A DNA stretch of 64,000 bases, from contig CAMCFJ010000007.1 in NCBI GenBank assembly GCA_945874105.1, positions 30,366 through 94,365 of the forward strand, given 5' to 3'. The notes below the pieces were generated by a model. It was not told the DNA's origin. It saw nothing but the letters and a program-made list of their open reading frames with translations, and did no database searches. Position numbers and translations under genes: made by a program. Below, piece by piece: positions 45,759-54,215 of the stretch (the first letter of the stretch is position 1; every line of letters begins with the position of its first letter). The DNA is from Candidatus Nitrotoga sp. CP45. Its GTDB lineage: Bacteria; Pseudomonadota; Gammaproteobacteria; Burkholderiales; Gallionellaceae.

Positions 45759-46817
45759 ATGTTGAAGTCGTCACTTTTCGCCCGTGCGCTCGCGGCTTGT
45801 GCTTTGTTGCTGGTCGGCGCCAGCGCCGACGCGACAAATGTTCTTGTCAATCCCACGTTCAACACAGACACATCAGGTTGGACCATTCCCGAACCGACGA
45901 AAGTGACAATGACGTTCAGTAGCAATGACGCCAATGGCTCGCTAACCTCCGGTTCCGTCAGCGTGAGCAACTCGTCTCCGAACGGGTCCGACGGCCAGGG
46001 CATTCAGCAGTGCCTCAACGCTCCCACCGTCAGTTCAAGCTTGACCTACGGCGGCAAGATTTTTTATCCATCGGGCCAGGCCCGCACCGGCCCGGTTAGG
46101 ATTGCGCTGCGTTGGATGGACGGCGCAAACTGCACTGGCAATCAGTTGGGCGGCGGCCAGCCTTCGGACCTCAGCTTGAATGCGCCAAACGACGCCTGGG
46201 CATCCTTCAGCGGCGGCCCGGTGACGGTCCCGGCGGGCGCGCTCAGCGCACGATTCGCCCCCTATACGTCGAAGGTCGAGGCCGGCGGCGCCTTGGTGGG
46301 GCTGTTCGACGATCTGTTCCTCAACAACGGCGGCTCTATTGCGCCGACGATCGGCAAGAGCTTCGGCGCCGCCAGCGTGCTGCTAAACGGTTCGACTTCA
46401 CTGACCATCACGATCACGAATCAGAACCCCTCGGCGCTGAGCGGACTCGCCGTCACCGACAACTTGCCGGCCGGCCTCGTGGTTGCCACGCCGAACGCGC
46501 TGACTAACACCTGTGGCGGAACGGCCACCGCCGTGGTCGGCTCGGGCAGCGTGAGCTTGGCGGCAGGCACACTCGCCGCCAACGCATCGTGCGCGGTCGG
46601 CGTCAACGTCACCGCGACCAGCGCCGGAACCAAGGTCAACACCACCGGCGCGGTCAGCTCCACCGAGAGCGGCGCGGGCGCCACCGCAACTGTAAACCTC
46701 GATGTCATCACGTCGTTCGCCAGCCCGATTCCGACCTTGGGCGAGTGGGCGTTGCTCGCGCTTTCCGCGCTGCTCGCTCTCCTCGCTCTGATCGGTCTGC
46801 GCCGCAAGGTGTCTTAG
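45759..46817 (+). CDS. IPTL-CTERM sorted surface protein
   Basis: 352 residues from ATG 45759, 9 bases after GGAGGT. In order: signal peptide (MLKSSLFARALAACALLLVG...ASADA), an N-terminal domain like carbohydrate-binding modules (NVLVNPTFNTDTSGWTI), and a DUF11-type beta-sandwich (ITITNQNPSALSGLAVTDNL). The sorting tail comes last: PIPTLGEWALLALSALLALL and a final RRK. IPTL-CTERM tails are thought to be handled by an exosortase/archaeosortase-like system, not visible here. The gene is clearly GC-richer than its neighbours, a sign of transfer. Confidence 0.88.
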   Translation: MLKSSLFARALAACALLLVGASADATNVLVNPTFNTDTSGWTIPEPTKVTMTFSSNDANGSLTSGSVSVSNSSPNGSDGQGIQQCLNAPTVSSSLTYGGKIFYPSGQARTGPVRIALRWMDGANCTGNQLGGGQPSDLSLNAPNDAWASFSGGPVTVPAGALSARFAPYTSKVEAGGALVGLFDDLFLNNGGSIAPTIGKSFGAASVLLNGSTSLTITITNQNPSALSGLAVTDNLPAGLVVATPNALTNTCGGTATAVVGSGSVSLAAGTLAANASCAVGVNVTATSAGTKVNTTGAVSSTESGAGATATVNLDVITSFASPIPTLGEWALLALSALLALLALIGLRRKVS

Positions 46818-46830
46818 TCGCGTGGCGCCA

Positions 46831-47315
46831 AGTCACTCGCCATTTTGAAACGACACCCCAAACTGACTGCGCTCGTTGTTGACCGCCCCCAAGTGATTGC
46901 CGAAGCTAAGCAATACTGGGCTAGGCAGAACGTCAGCGGTATCGAGAGACTCCGCTTTCAGGACGGTGACGCTTTGACCATGATCCCCTCGGCGCAAAGC
47001 GGAAAGGATATTTACCTACTCTCTGCCGTACTGCATGGTTTCGACGACGAGACCTGTCTTACCGTTCTGCGTAATGTTGGCAATGCATGCGGTTAGACGG
47101 GTGCACGGCTCGCCCTATTGGAAATGATCCTTCCGGAAGTTGGCGCTGATGTAGCTGGTGCGCCGTTCGACATGCAAATGTTCATGGGTTCGCGAGGGCG
47201 TGAGCGCACATTGAGGGAATGGACGCCGGTATTCGATGGTTCAGGCTTGGTGCTGGAGGAGGTGGTCGGACTGCAATTGTTCGGGAATATTCCCGTTTTG
47301 CACCCAAAGAATTGA
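46831..47315 (+). pseudogene. O-methyltransferase remnant with internal stop
   Basis: A single frame reads SLAILKRHPKLTALVVDRPQ ... GIERLRFQDGD ... DETCLTVLRNVGNACG, then a TAG stop (47094-47096). It continues TGARLALLEMILPE ... REWTPVFDGSGLVLEEV to 47315. This is the SAM-binding and C-terminal part of acetylserotonin-type O-methyltransferases. The N-terminal dimerisation half is missing, cut off by the IPTL-CTERM gene. The in-frame stop confirms decay. Confidence 0.8.
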
Positions 47316-47408
47316 ACGGCTTCAGTCGGTAAAAAACCCTTCAATATCCGGGCTTCTGCCTTTAGAATTTCACAAACCGAGTGGGTCGGTCTGCTATAGG
47401 GTGCTAAT

Positions 47409-47807
47409 ATGAAGGGGAGTTGTTTGTGTGGTGTCATTGGGTACGAAGTTGATCAATTGGATATGCCAATTAGTCATTGTCACTGTCGTACTTGTCGCAA
47501 AGCGCATGCAGCCGCCTTTGTATCGAGTGCCGGCGTTATGCGGGAGCATTTCCGCTGGTTAAAGGGTCTAGAGAAATTGTCGGCCTTTGAGTCATCGCCG
47601 GGAAAGCTTAGGCATTTCTGTTCTGTTTGCGGCTCTCACCTCGTGGCCGAGCGTCTCGCACAACCGCACGTCATTCTGCGTGTGGCAACGCTCGATGAAG
47701 ACCCTGGTATCAAGCCTACTATGCACATCTGGTGCTCACATAGCGCACCTTGGCTAGAGGACAGCGACGACATTCCGTTCAATCAGGAATGGCAACCTGG
47801 CAGGTAA
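47409..47807 (+). CDS. GFA-family zinc protein (CENP-V/GFA domain)
   Basis: 132 residues with the full set of zinc cysteines: GSCLCGVIGYEV, HCHCRTCRKAHAA and CSVCGSHL. The family includes glutathione-dependent formaldehyde-activating proteins, but most members have no known reaction. It starts at ATG 47409. Confidence 0.9.
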   Translation: MKGSCLCGVIGYEVDQLDMPISHCHCRTCRKAHAAAFVSSAGVMREHFRWLKGLEKLSAFESSPGKLRHFCSVCGSHLVAERLAQPHVILRVATLDEDPGIKPTMHIWCSHSAPWLEDSDDIPFNQEWQPGR

Positions 47808-48183
47808 TTCAGACATTGAACGTCAGCTATCCCAATTGGGCTACTTCCGCTAAGGGTCGACTGCTGCCCATTGCAGTTTAGGGACACGGTCACTCAACTC
47901 ATCACCGTCCATTCAGCGTCTACAAACTGCATGACACCTGCCATTCGCCAGTGCCACCCTCAACGGCAGCAAAGGCCGAAAAGAAGCCTCTCGTGGCAAA
48001 CGAAATGACCACCTCCAATGTGTCGGAAGCGGATTCTCAAAATCATAGAAAGTAGAGCTACAACAGCGATGCTCTTGTGAAAGGTCTTGTCACAGACTGG
48101 CGCGGCCAGACTGTGGGTCTTGAATGTGGTTGACGGCGGTTACAAGTTGAGCTACTGAGTGGCTCACACAGGAGGGTTTAGAT
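47808..48183. other. Intergenic region before the toxin-antitoxin cluster
   Basis: 376 bases with no supported gene. The last ~60 bases hold the start region of the dinJ-like gene with an AGGAGG site (48170-48175). The rest resembles the decayed sequence at 44-45 kb, for example the 'aaggccgaaaag' stretch. Confidence 0.5.
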
Positions 48184-48444
48184 ATGGCTGCTAACACCGT
48201 TGTTCGTGCGCGTATTGACGAGCACATCAAAGAAGAGGCTACCGTTGTGCTGGCGGCGATGGGTCTAACTATTTCGGATGCTTTCCGCATTATGCTGACC
48301 CGTATTGCGCGCGAAAAAGCGTTACCGTTCGAGCCGTTGGTTCCAAATGAGGAAACCATCAAGGCAATGAAGCAGGCGCGTAGCGGTAAGGGGCTTAAGC
48401 GTGTAACACTTGAGCAGCTTGCGGACCAATGGCATAAGGGATGA
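48184..48444 (+). CDS. RelB/DinJ-family antitoxin
   Basis: 86 residues, ribbon-helix-helix N-terminus (VVRARIDEHIKEEATVVLAA ... LTISDAFRIMLTRIA), as in DinJ. The C-terminal part (VTLEQLADQWHKG) should wrap the toxin. A strong AGGAGG site precedes the ATG. Its stop overlaps an ATG at 48441 that is probably the true toxin start. Confidence 0.9.
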   Translation: MAANTVVRARIDEHIKEEATVVLAAMGLTISDAFRIMLTRIAREKALPFEPLVPNEETIKAMKQARSGKGLKRVTLEQLADQWHKG

Positions 48445-48715
48445 GGGAGATTTTTCAGTAATCACCGTTCAGGCCGATTTCAAACGGGTTAGCCGTTCGG
48501 GGCGATACAAGGCGGAAGATGTGCTGGGTATCATCGCCAAGCTGGCGAATGATGAGCCATTACCGGTTCGATGCTGCGACCATGAGCTGTCTGGCGAGTG
48601 GAAAGATTTTCGTGATTGCCACATCAAGCCCGACCTTGTGCTGAACTACCAGAAGCCAGATGATGATCGCTTGGTGTTGGCGCGACTTGGTTCTCATAGC
48701 GAACTTGGATTGTAG
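48441..48715 (+). pseudogene. YafQ/RelE-family toxin with a 1-base frameshift near its start
   Basis: From about 48456 the frame reads SVITVQADFKRVSRSGRYKA ... LSGEWKDFRDCHIKPDLVLN ... DRLVLARLGSHSELGL, a YafQ-type mRNA interferase with its C-terminal His. The expected start is ATG 48441 (ATGA overlap with the antitoxin), but that frame stops after MREIFQ. Adding one T to the T5 run (48451-48455) would join MREIF to SVITVQ. The only alternative in-frame ATG is at 48410, inside the antitoxin gene. Either the toxin is inactivated or the base is a sequencing error. Confidence 0.7.
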
Positions 48716-48729
48716 TGGGGACGAATCAA

Positions 48730-49039
48730 ATGAAGCGTAATTTGTTTAATGAACTGAAAGAAGGATTCACCGCACTCGAATCTGCACGCGAAGGCAAGAT
48801 CACCTTGCGTCAGCAGATAGTAGAAAAAACCTGCGCTCACCATCACCCCGGAAGAGTTGCTCAGTCTGCGGGAAAAGCTGCACTTATCGCGAACCATATT
48901 CGCCAGATACCTGCGCACTAACGAACGTAAATTGGAATACCGGAAACAAGGCCGAGCCAGACCGAATGCCCAAGCTGCAATTTTGATCCTTATGGTTGAG
49001 CGCTACCCGGACACGGTTGAGCGTCTGCCTACCATTTAA
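48730..49039 (+). pseudogene. NadS/HigA-like antitoxin broken by a poly-A frameshift
   Basis: The first frame (MKRNLFNELKEGFTALESAR ... TLRQQIVEK) and the second (EELLSLREKLHLSRTIFARY ... RPNAQAAILILMVERYPD) are the two halves of one HTH antitoxin of the NadS type. They join if one A is removed from the A6 run at 48824-48829 (giving VEKPALTITPEELLSL). The HTH lies in the second half. It follows the YafQ-like gene by 14 bases. Confidence 0.75.
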
Positions 49040-49057
49040 TTACCGGCTGATTGGCAC

Positions 49058-49369
49058 CTACGCCAACACTTTTGCTGTATGGGTGCGGACAAGCGGCTCA
49101 ATCTGCGGCCAGACGGTGCGCTGTGTTATGCGGATGTCGTAATCGCTTTGCAGATCGAGCCATATTTCCGGGGATACGCCGAAATACTTGCCAAGGCGCA
49201 ATGCAGTGTCGGCAGTGATCGAGCGCTTGCCATTCACAATTTCACTGATGCGATTGGGCGGCACACTTACATCCCTCGATAACGCATTGATGCTGACGCC
49301 CATGGGCTTCATGAATTCTTCCAGCAAAATCTCGCCGGGCGGAATAGGATCGAGTAATTTTTGAGTCAT
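49058..49369 (-). CDS. higA: HigA-family antitoxin (HTH)
   Basis: 103 residues: PIPPGEILLEEFMKPMGVSI, an XRE helix-turn-helix (NALSRDVSVPPNRISEIVNG) and a C-terminal LQSDYDIR tail typical of VapI/HigA antitoxins. It is encoded after the toxin gene (11-base gap), the HigBA order. Confidence 0.93.
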   Translation of the reverse strand: MTQKLLDPIPPGEILLEEFMKPMGVSINALSRDVSVPPNRISEIVNGKRSITADTALRLGKYFGVSPEIWLDLQSDYDIRITQRTVWPQIEPLVRTHTAKVLA

Positions 49370-49380
49370 GGTATTTTCCT

Positions 49381-49659
49381 TTAGTGATAGTCCACAATTT
49401 CCACATCATAAACATCGCCGTCTGACCACTTAAAGCAGATGCGCCACTGGTCATTGATGCGGATGCTGTATTGTCCTTTGCGATTTCCTTTAAGTGCTTC
49501 CAGACGATTGCCCGGTGGTTGCTTCAAGTCGTCGAGTGTTCGTGCCCGATGCAAATAAAGCAACTTGCGACGGGTAGGGCGTTCAATCGAACGGAATCGA
49601 GCGACCAGAACGTCTTGGAACAGTTTTTCGGTGTCAGAGCATTTGAACGACTTAATCAT
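49381..49659 (-). CDS. higB: HigB-family toxin (RelE superfamily)
   Basis: 92 residues from ATG 49659 (MIKSFKCSDTEKLF). HigB pattern: ARTLDDLKQPPGNRLEALKG, GQYSIRINDQWRICFKW, DVEIVDYH. It would cleave mRNA at the ribosome and be held by HigA. The AT-rich upstream region 49660-49690 with ACGC-ATC-GCGT may contain promoter and operator. Confidence 0.93.
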   Translation of the reverse strand: MIKSFKCSDTEKLFQDVLVARFRSIERPTRRKLLYLHRARTLDDLKQPPGNRLEALKGNRKGQYSIRINDQWRICFKWSDGDVYDVEIVDYH

Positions 49660-49812
49660 GATGTATGATATGACGCATCGCGTAATATGTAAAGCGGAAT
49701 AGCCACAAATGCTGCGCACTTGTGTTGGTGTTGTTTCAGGCTGGCTACGCCAGATTGCGGTGGGATTTCTGACACAAAAGCGATGCTCTTGTGCAATGTT
49801 AAGTAAACATTT

Positions 49813-50133
49813 TTAGCGGTTACTAAGGCTGATTTCGACGCAAGCGCGATTCTGTTCAATCAATGCTTGTTCGATTTCTGTGTGGTGGTCGAGCAGAATA
49901 TTGAGCACAACTGTTTTGGAGCGGTTTGGAATTTTGAGCCAGACCACTTGCGGTGGGTGGCCTGCTACAAGTGAGCGTTCCTGAAAATCCGAATCGCGGC
50001 TGACGATCATGAAACCGTTAGCTTTTGCGTGTTGCCAGATTTCTGAATCACTCGCGGTTTCCAATCCTGACACGGTAACTTGTGAAGAGCCTGGAAAAGC
50101 GGTTTGCAGGAAAGGGACGATGCGCCTCGGCAA
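49813..50133 (-). CDS. DUF5615 PIN-like toxin, start uncertain
   Basis: The frame encodes PRRIVPFLQTAFPGSSQVTV ... SDSEIWQHAKANGFMIVSRD (with the conserved acidic SRDSDF) ... PPQVVWLKIPN, the DUF5615 (Mut7-C/PIN-like) family. From the TTG at 50133 the protein lacks the family's N-terminal acidic motif. That motif is present in the same open frame just upstream (KKLLLDET, 50134-50157), but no ATG, GTG or TTG precedes it. The true start may be non-standard or lost. It pairs with the DUF433 gene upstream. Confidence 0.7.
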   Translation of the reverse strand: MPRRIVPFLQTAFPGSSQVTVSGLETASDSEIWQHAKANGFMIVSRDSDFQERSLVAGHPPQVVWLKIPNRSKTVVLNILLDHHTEIEQALIEQNRACVEISLSNR

Positions 50134-50156
50134 AGTTTCGTCGAGTAGTAGCTTCT

Positions 50157-50378
50157 TTACACCATTATGGTGTAAAGGTTGTGTTCGCGGTCAGCTGCAA
50201 AGGCGAGACAGGCGCGAATGTCGGCAATTTCAAGTTCAGGAAAATCTTCGATGATGTCCGCTTCGCTCATCCCTTCGGCCAGCATGCCCAGTACGTCATA
50301 AACGCTGATGCGCAGGTTGCGGATGCAAGGGCGGCCACCACGTTTGGTGGTGTCGAGTGTGATACGTGAATTAGTCAT
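50157..50378 (-). CDS. DUF433-family antitoxin
   Basis: 73 residues: RITLDTTKRGGRPCIRNLRI, a helix-turn-helix (SVYDVLGMLAEGMSEADIIE) and DFPELEIADIRACLAFAADR. DUF433 proteins are the usual partners of DUF5615 toxins. It is read first, with its end running into the toxin frame. Confidence 0.88.
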   Translation of the reverse strand: MTNSRITLDTTKRGGRPCIRNLRISVYDVLGMLAEGMSEADIIEDFPELEIADIRACLAFAADREHNLYTIMV

Positions 50379-50447
50379 GTTTTACCACCCTGCTGGTTGG
50401 GTTGACGAGCGCGCTCGACGTTGCTTTTTTCACACCTTCAAGTGAAT

Positions 50448-52046
50448 TTATATGGTCACGCCCTGATCGCGCAGATATTCCTCGTACGTACCATGATAAT
50501 CGGATACACCTTGTGGGGTGATTTCGATAATGCGCGTGGCGAGTGAAGTTACAAATTCGCGGTCATGGCTGACAAATATCAGCGTGCCTTTGTACTCAGT
50601 CAGCGCGGTGTTGAGCGACTCGATGGATTCCATGTCAAGGTGGTTGGTTGGCTCATCCATCAATAATACGTTTGGCCTTTGCAGCATTAATTTGCCGAAC
50701 ATCATGCGTCCCTTCTCGCCACCGGAGAGAATTTTTACGCTTTTTTTGACATCGTCGCCAGAGAACAGCAAACGGCCGAGAACGCTGCGTACCTTTTGGT
50801 CGTCGTCTCCCTCGCGTCTCCAATAGGTCATCCAATCGGTGAGGACGACATCTTTGGTGAATTCATGCGCGTGATCTTGTGCGAAGTAGCCGACGTTGGC
50901 CTTGTCTGTCCATTTGATGGTGCCGTTATCTACTTCAAGATCGCCCGCCAGGCAGCGTAGAAGCGTAGTCTTTCCAATACCATTGGGGCCGATGATGGCG
51001 ACCCGTTCACCGGCCTCAACACGGAAATTAAAATTGGAAAATAGCGGGCGATCAAAACCCTTGCTCATGTGTTGCACTTCCACTGCAACGCGATGCAGTT
51101 TCTCGCGCTCATCATAGTCAAAGCGGATGAAGGGATACTGGCGGCTGGATGGTTTGATGTCTTCGATTTTGATTTTGTCGATCTGCTTCGCCCTGGATTG
51201 CGCCTGGGTTGATTTCGACGCATTCGCCGAGAAGCGAGCCACGAAAGCTTTAAGCTCGGCAACCTTTTCCTTGGCGCGGGCGTTGTCGGTGGCAAGTTGC
51301 GTGCGCACGGTCAAGGAGGCGAGCATGTAATTGTCATAATTGCCGGGAAAAGTGGTGATTTTGCCGTAGTCCAGATCGGACATATGGGTGCATACGCTGT
51401 TCAGGAAATGGCGATCATGCGAGATGATCACCATGGTGCTCTTGCGGGCGTTCAGCAAATCTTCCAGCCAACGTATGGTGTTGATGTCGAGGTTGTTGGT
51501 CGGTTCGTCCAGCAACAAAATTTCAGGATCGGCAAACAGCGCTTGCGCCAATAGCACACGCAATTTAAAACCCGGTGCTACCGCACGCATTAACCCATTG
51601 TGCAGCTCTTGCGGAATACCTACGCCGTTCAATAATTCGCCTGCACGCGCTTCGGCAGTGTAGCCATCGAATTCGGCGAATTTCGCCTCAAGGTTGGCGG
51701 CGTGCATGTAATCTTCTTCGCTGGCATCCGGGTTGGCATAGATTGCATCGCGTTCTGCCATGACTTCCCACATTTCGGCATGCCCCATCATCACTACTTG
51801 TGACACGGTATTGTCCTCAAAGGCGAATTGATCCTGGCGCAGCTTGCCCAGGCGTTCGCCCTTGTCCAGCATTACGTTACCGGAAGATTGCGCCAGATCT
51901 CCGCCCAAAATTTTCATGAAGGTGGATTTGCCGCAGCCATTTGCGCCGATCAGGCCATAGCGATTGCCATCGCCGAATTTTACGGAAACATTTTCGAACA
52001 GCGGCTTGGCGCCGAATTGCATGGTGATATTAGCGGTAGATAACAT
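50448..52046 (-). CDS. ybiT: ABC-F family ATPase (YbiT type)
   Basis: 532 residues with two ABC domains and no membrane segments. Walker [10 protein letters not shown] and GPNGIGKTT; Walker B with [15 protein letters not shown] and [11 protein letters not shown]; the second signature is LSGGEKGRM. The linker (about 240-320, [20 protein letters not shown]) is the P-site tRNA interaction motif region. ABC-F proteins act on ribosomes to relieve stalling or regulate translation. Confidence 0.95.
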   Translation of the reverse strand: MLSTANITMQFGAKPLFENVSVKFGDGNRYGLIGANGCGKSTFMKILGGDLAQSSGNVMLDKGERLGKLRQDQFAFEDNTVSQVVMMGHAEMWEVMAERDAIYANPDASEEDYMHAANLEAKFAEFDGYTAEARAGELLNGVGIPQELHNGLMRAVAPGFKLRVLLAQALFADPEILLLDEPTNNLDINTIRWLEDLLNARKSTMVIISHDRHFLNSVCTHMSDLDYGKITTFPGNYDNYMLASLTVRTQLATDNARAKEKVAELKAFVARFSANASKSTQAQSRAKQIDKIKIEDIKPSSRQYPFIRFDYDEREKLHRVAVEVQHMSKGFDRPLFSNFNFRVEAGERVAIIGPNGIGKTTLLRCLAGDLEVDNGTIKWTDKANVGYFAQDHAHEFTKDVVLTDWMTYWRREGDDDQKVRSVLGRLLFSGDDVKKSVKILSGGEKGRMMFGKLMLQRPNVLLMDEPTNHLDMESIESLNTALTEYKGTLIFVSHDREFVTSLATRIIEITPQGVSDYHGTYEEYLRDQGVTI

Positions 52047-52164
52047 GGTGTACTCTAAAAATTAAGGCGCACATTCTACCATGTGTGCGGCTCACACCGG
52101 TCGTGGCGGCTGGGCTACAATGCCCGCTTTGCATTTATCTTAAAGTTCACACACTAAAGACACT

Positions 52165-53436
52165 ATGATTCCACATCTGACTACTGCCCTGAATGGTCCA
52201 CTGCTTGATCTTGAGCGGCGCATGCTCGACGCACAGCCCACTATCGAGCACTGGTTTCGCTCGCAATGGGCAGAGCGCACCATTCCGTTCTACACCTCGG
52301 TGGATTTGCGCAATAGTGGTTTCAAGCTGGCGCCGGTGGATACCAATCTGTTTCCGGGCGGCTTTAACAACCTTAATCCAGATTTTTTGCCGCTGTGTGT
52401 GCAAGCTGCACAAAGTGCAATTGAAAAAATTTGTCCGGAAGCTCGCGGCGTACTGCTGATTCCCGAGAACCACACACGAAACATGTTTTACCTGCAAAAC
52501 GTGGCCCAGCTCGCCCTGATTCTTAAACGGGCGGGGATGAATGTGCGGATTGGCAGCATGTTGCCGGAAATTACGCAGCCCACCAAACTGGCATTGCCCA
52601 ATGGTGGCACGCTCACGTTGGAACCGTTGCAGCGTAAAGGCAACCGTTTGGTGCTGGACAATTTCGATCCGTGCGTGGTGCTGCTCAATAATGATCTTTC
52701 CGCCGGGGTGCCGGACATACTGAAAAATCTGGAACAGACTACGCTTCCACCGCTGGCGGCGGGTTGGACCACGCGCCGCAAGTCGCAGCATTTCAGCGCG
52801 TATGATCGCGTTGCAGCCGAATTTGCCCGGCTACTCGACATAGATCCCTGGCTGATTAATCCCTATTTTGCTAGCTGCGGCCAGGTTGATTTTAAGCAAA
52901 GTGCCAGTGAGGAATGTTTGGCCACACATGTGGACAGCATTCTGCAGAAGATGCGGGTGAAGTATGCTGAATACGGCGTCAAGGAAGCACCGTTTGTCAT
53001 CGTCAAGGCCGATGCCGGCACTTACGGCATGGGTATCATGACGGTGAAGGACGCCAGCGAAGTTCGGAGCCTCAACCGCAAACAACGCAACAAAATGGCC
53101 GTGGTGAAGGAAGGCATGCAGGTCTCCGATGTGCTGGTGCAGGAAGGTGTCTATACCTTTGAGAGCATTAATGATGCAGTAGCCGAGCCAGTGGTATATA
53201 TGGTCGATCATTTCGTGGTGGGCGGCTTTTATCGCGTGCATACCGGACGTGCCGTAGATGAGAATCTCAATGCACCGGGCATGCACTTTGTTCCACTGGC
53301 GTTTGATACCAGCTGCATCTTGCCCAATCCGGATCGTGCACCGGACGACACGCCGAACCGCTTCTACGCCTACGCGGTCGTGGCCAGAATTGCATTGCTG
53401 GCGGCAGCGTTAGAGCTGGAAGATATGGAAGCGTGA
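52165..53436 (+). CDS. gshA: Glutamate-cysteine ligase (proteobacterial T. ferrooxidans type)
   Basis: 423 residues with the family marks IPFYTSVDLRNSGFKLAPVD, LFPGGFNNL and the ATP-grasp-like GTYGMGIMTVKDASEV. It makes gamma-glutamylcysteine, the first step of glutathione synthesis, which supports the glutaredoxin-type ArsC. This type is found in beta- and some gammaproteobacteria instead of the E. coli form. The PTS genes follow after 112 bases. Confidence 0.95.
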   Translation: MIPHLTTALNGPLLDLERRMLDAQPTIEHWFRSQWAERTIPFYTSVDLRNSGFKLAPVDTNLFPGGFNNLNPDFLPLCVQAAQSAIEKICPEARGVLLIPENHTRNMFYLQNVAQLALILKRAGMNVRIGSMLPEITQPTKLALPNGGTLTLEPLQRKGNRLVLDNFDPCVVLLNNDLSAGVPDILKNLEQTTLPPLAAGWTTRRKSQHFSAYDRVAAEFARLLDIDPWLINPYFASCGQVDFKQSASEECLATHVDSILQKMRVKYAEYGVKEAPFVIVKADAGTYGMGIMTVKDASEVRSLNRKQRNKMAVVKEGMQVSDVLVQEGVYTFESINDAVAEPVVYMVDHFVVGGFYRVHTGRAVDENLNAPGMHFVPLAFDTSCILPNPDRAPDDTPNRFYAYAVVARIALLAAALELEDMEA

Positions 53437-53548
53437 TTCAAAATTCGCTCACCGCTAAAGCGCAGAGACAGAGAGAGATCCAAGGGCGCCTTTACTGATT
53501 TTTTTCTCTGATCTTATTTTTTATTTTATCGTTTAGGAGTTATTTGAA

Positions 53549-53974
53549 GTGGTCGGAATTTTATTGATAACCCACAATGGTCTCGGTGATAGCCTGGTGG
53601 ATTGCGTACGGCATGTCATGGGCAATGTATCACCTAACTTGAAGGTATTGTCGATTCTGGCAGATGACGATCCCCAACGTAAGGAAGACGAAGGGCTGGA
53701 GCTCATGACGCAATTGGATACAGGGGAGGGTGTGTTGGTGTTATCCGACCTGATTGGCGCAACCCCGTGCAATATCGGACGGCGGCTTTTTCAGACTGGC
53801 CATGCAATAGGTGTGGCTGGAGTAAATCTGCCTATGCTGTTGCGCGCTGTTTGCTATAGCCACATGCCGCTGGCCGAAGTCGCCCAGAAGGCGCTGGAAG
53901 GCGGGCGCGAATGTATTGTATTTATGGATACGGATGAGGGGTGTAATGTTGAACCAAGATGTACTAATCATTAA
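53549..53974 (+). CDS. PTS EIIA component, mannose/fructose (EIIA-Man) family
   Basis: 141 residues from GTG 53549 with an AGGAG site 11 bases upstream. The phosphorylated histidine is H9 in GILLITHNG, with SDLIGATPCNIG later as in EIIA-Man. No EIIB, EIIC or EIID gene is nearby, so the chain EI-HPr-EIIA is probably regulatory, as often in betaproteobacteria. Its end overlaps the ptsH start by 29 bases. Confidence 0.93.
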   Translation: MVGILLITHNGLGDSLVDCVRHVMGNVSPNLKVLSILADDDPQRKEDEGLELMTQLDTGEGVLVLSDLIGATPCNIGRRLFQTGHAIGVAGVNLPMLLRAVCYSHMPLAEVAQKALEGGRECIVFMDTDEGCNVEPRCTNH

Positions 53975-54215
53975 CAAGCTGGGGCTACATGCGCGCGCCT
54001 CGTCCAAGCTGACTCAGCTCGCCACAACGTTTCCCTGCGAGGTATGGATGTCACGTGCAGGCCGACGCGTGAACGCAAAAAGTATCATGGGTGTAATGAT
54101 GCTGGCCGCTGCCAAAGGCAGCACCATTAACATCGAAACCAGCGGCGAAAATGAGAAAGAGGCGATGGATGCAATTGTTGCCCTGATTAACGATTATTTC
54201 GGAGAAGGTGAATGA
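53946..54215 (+). CDS. ptsH: Phosphocarrier protein HPr
   Basis: 89 residues from ATG 53946. The phosphorylation site is H15 (NKLGLHARAS); the regulatory serine S46 is in AKSIMGVMMLAAAKG, the site used by HPr kinase where present. A 4-base overlap (ATGA) couples it to ptsI. Confidence 0.96.
   Translation: MLNQDVLIINKLGLHARASSKLTQLATTFPCEVWMSRAGRRVNAKSIMGVMMLAAAKGSTINIETSGENEKEAMDAIVALINDYFGEGE

Noticed and set aside
49656..49859. 67-residue minus-strand frame between higB and the DUF5615 gene
   Set aside because: No ribosome site; covers the likely higBA promoter.
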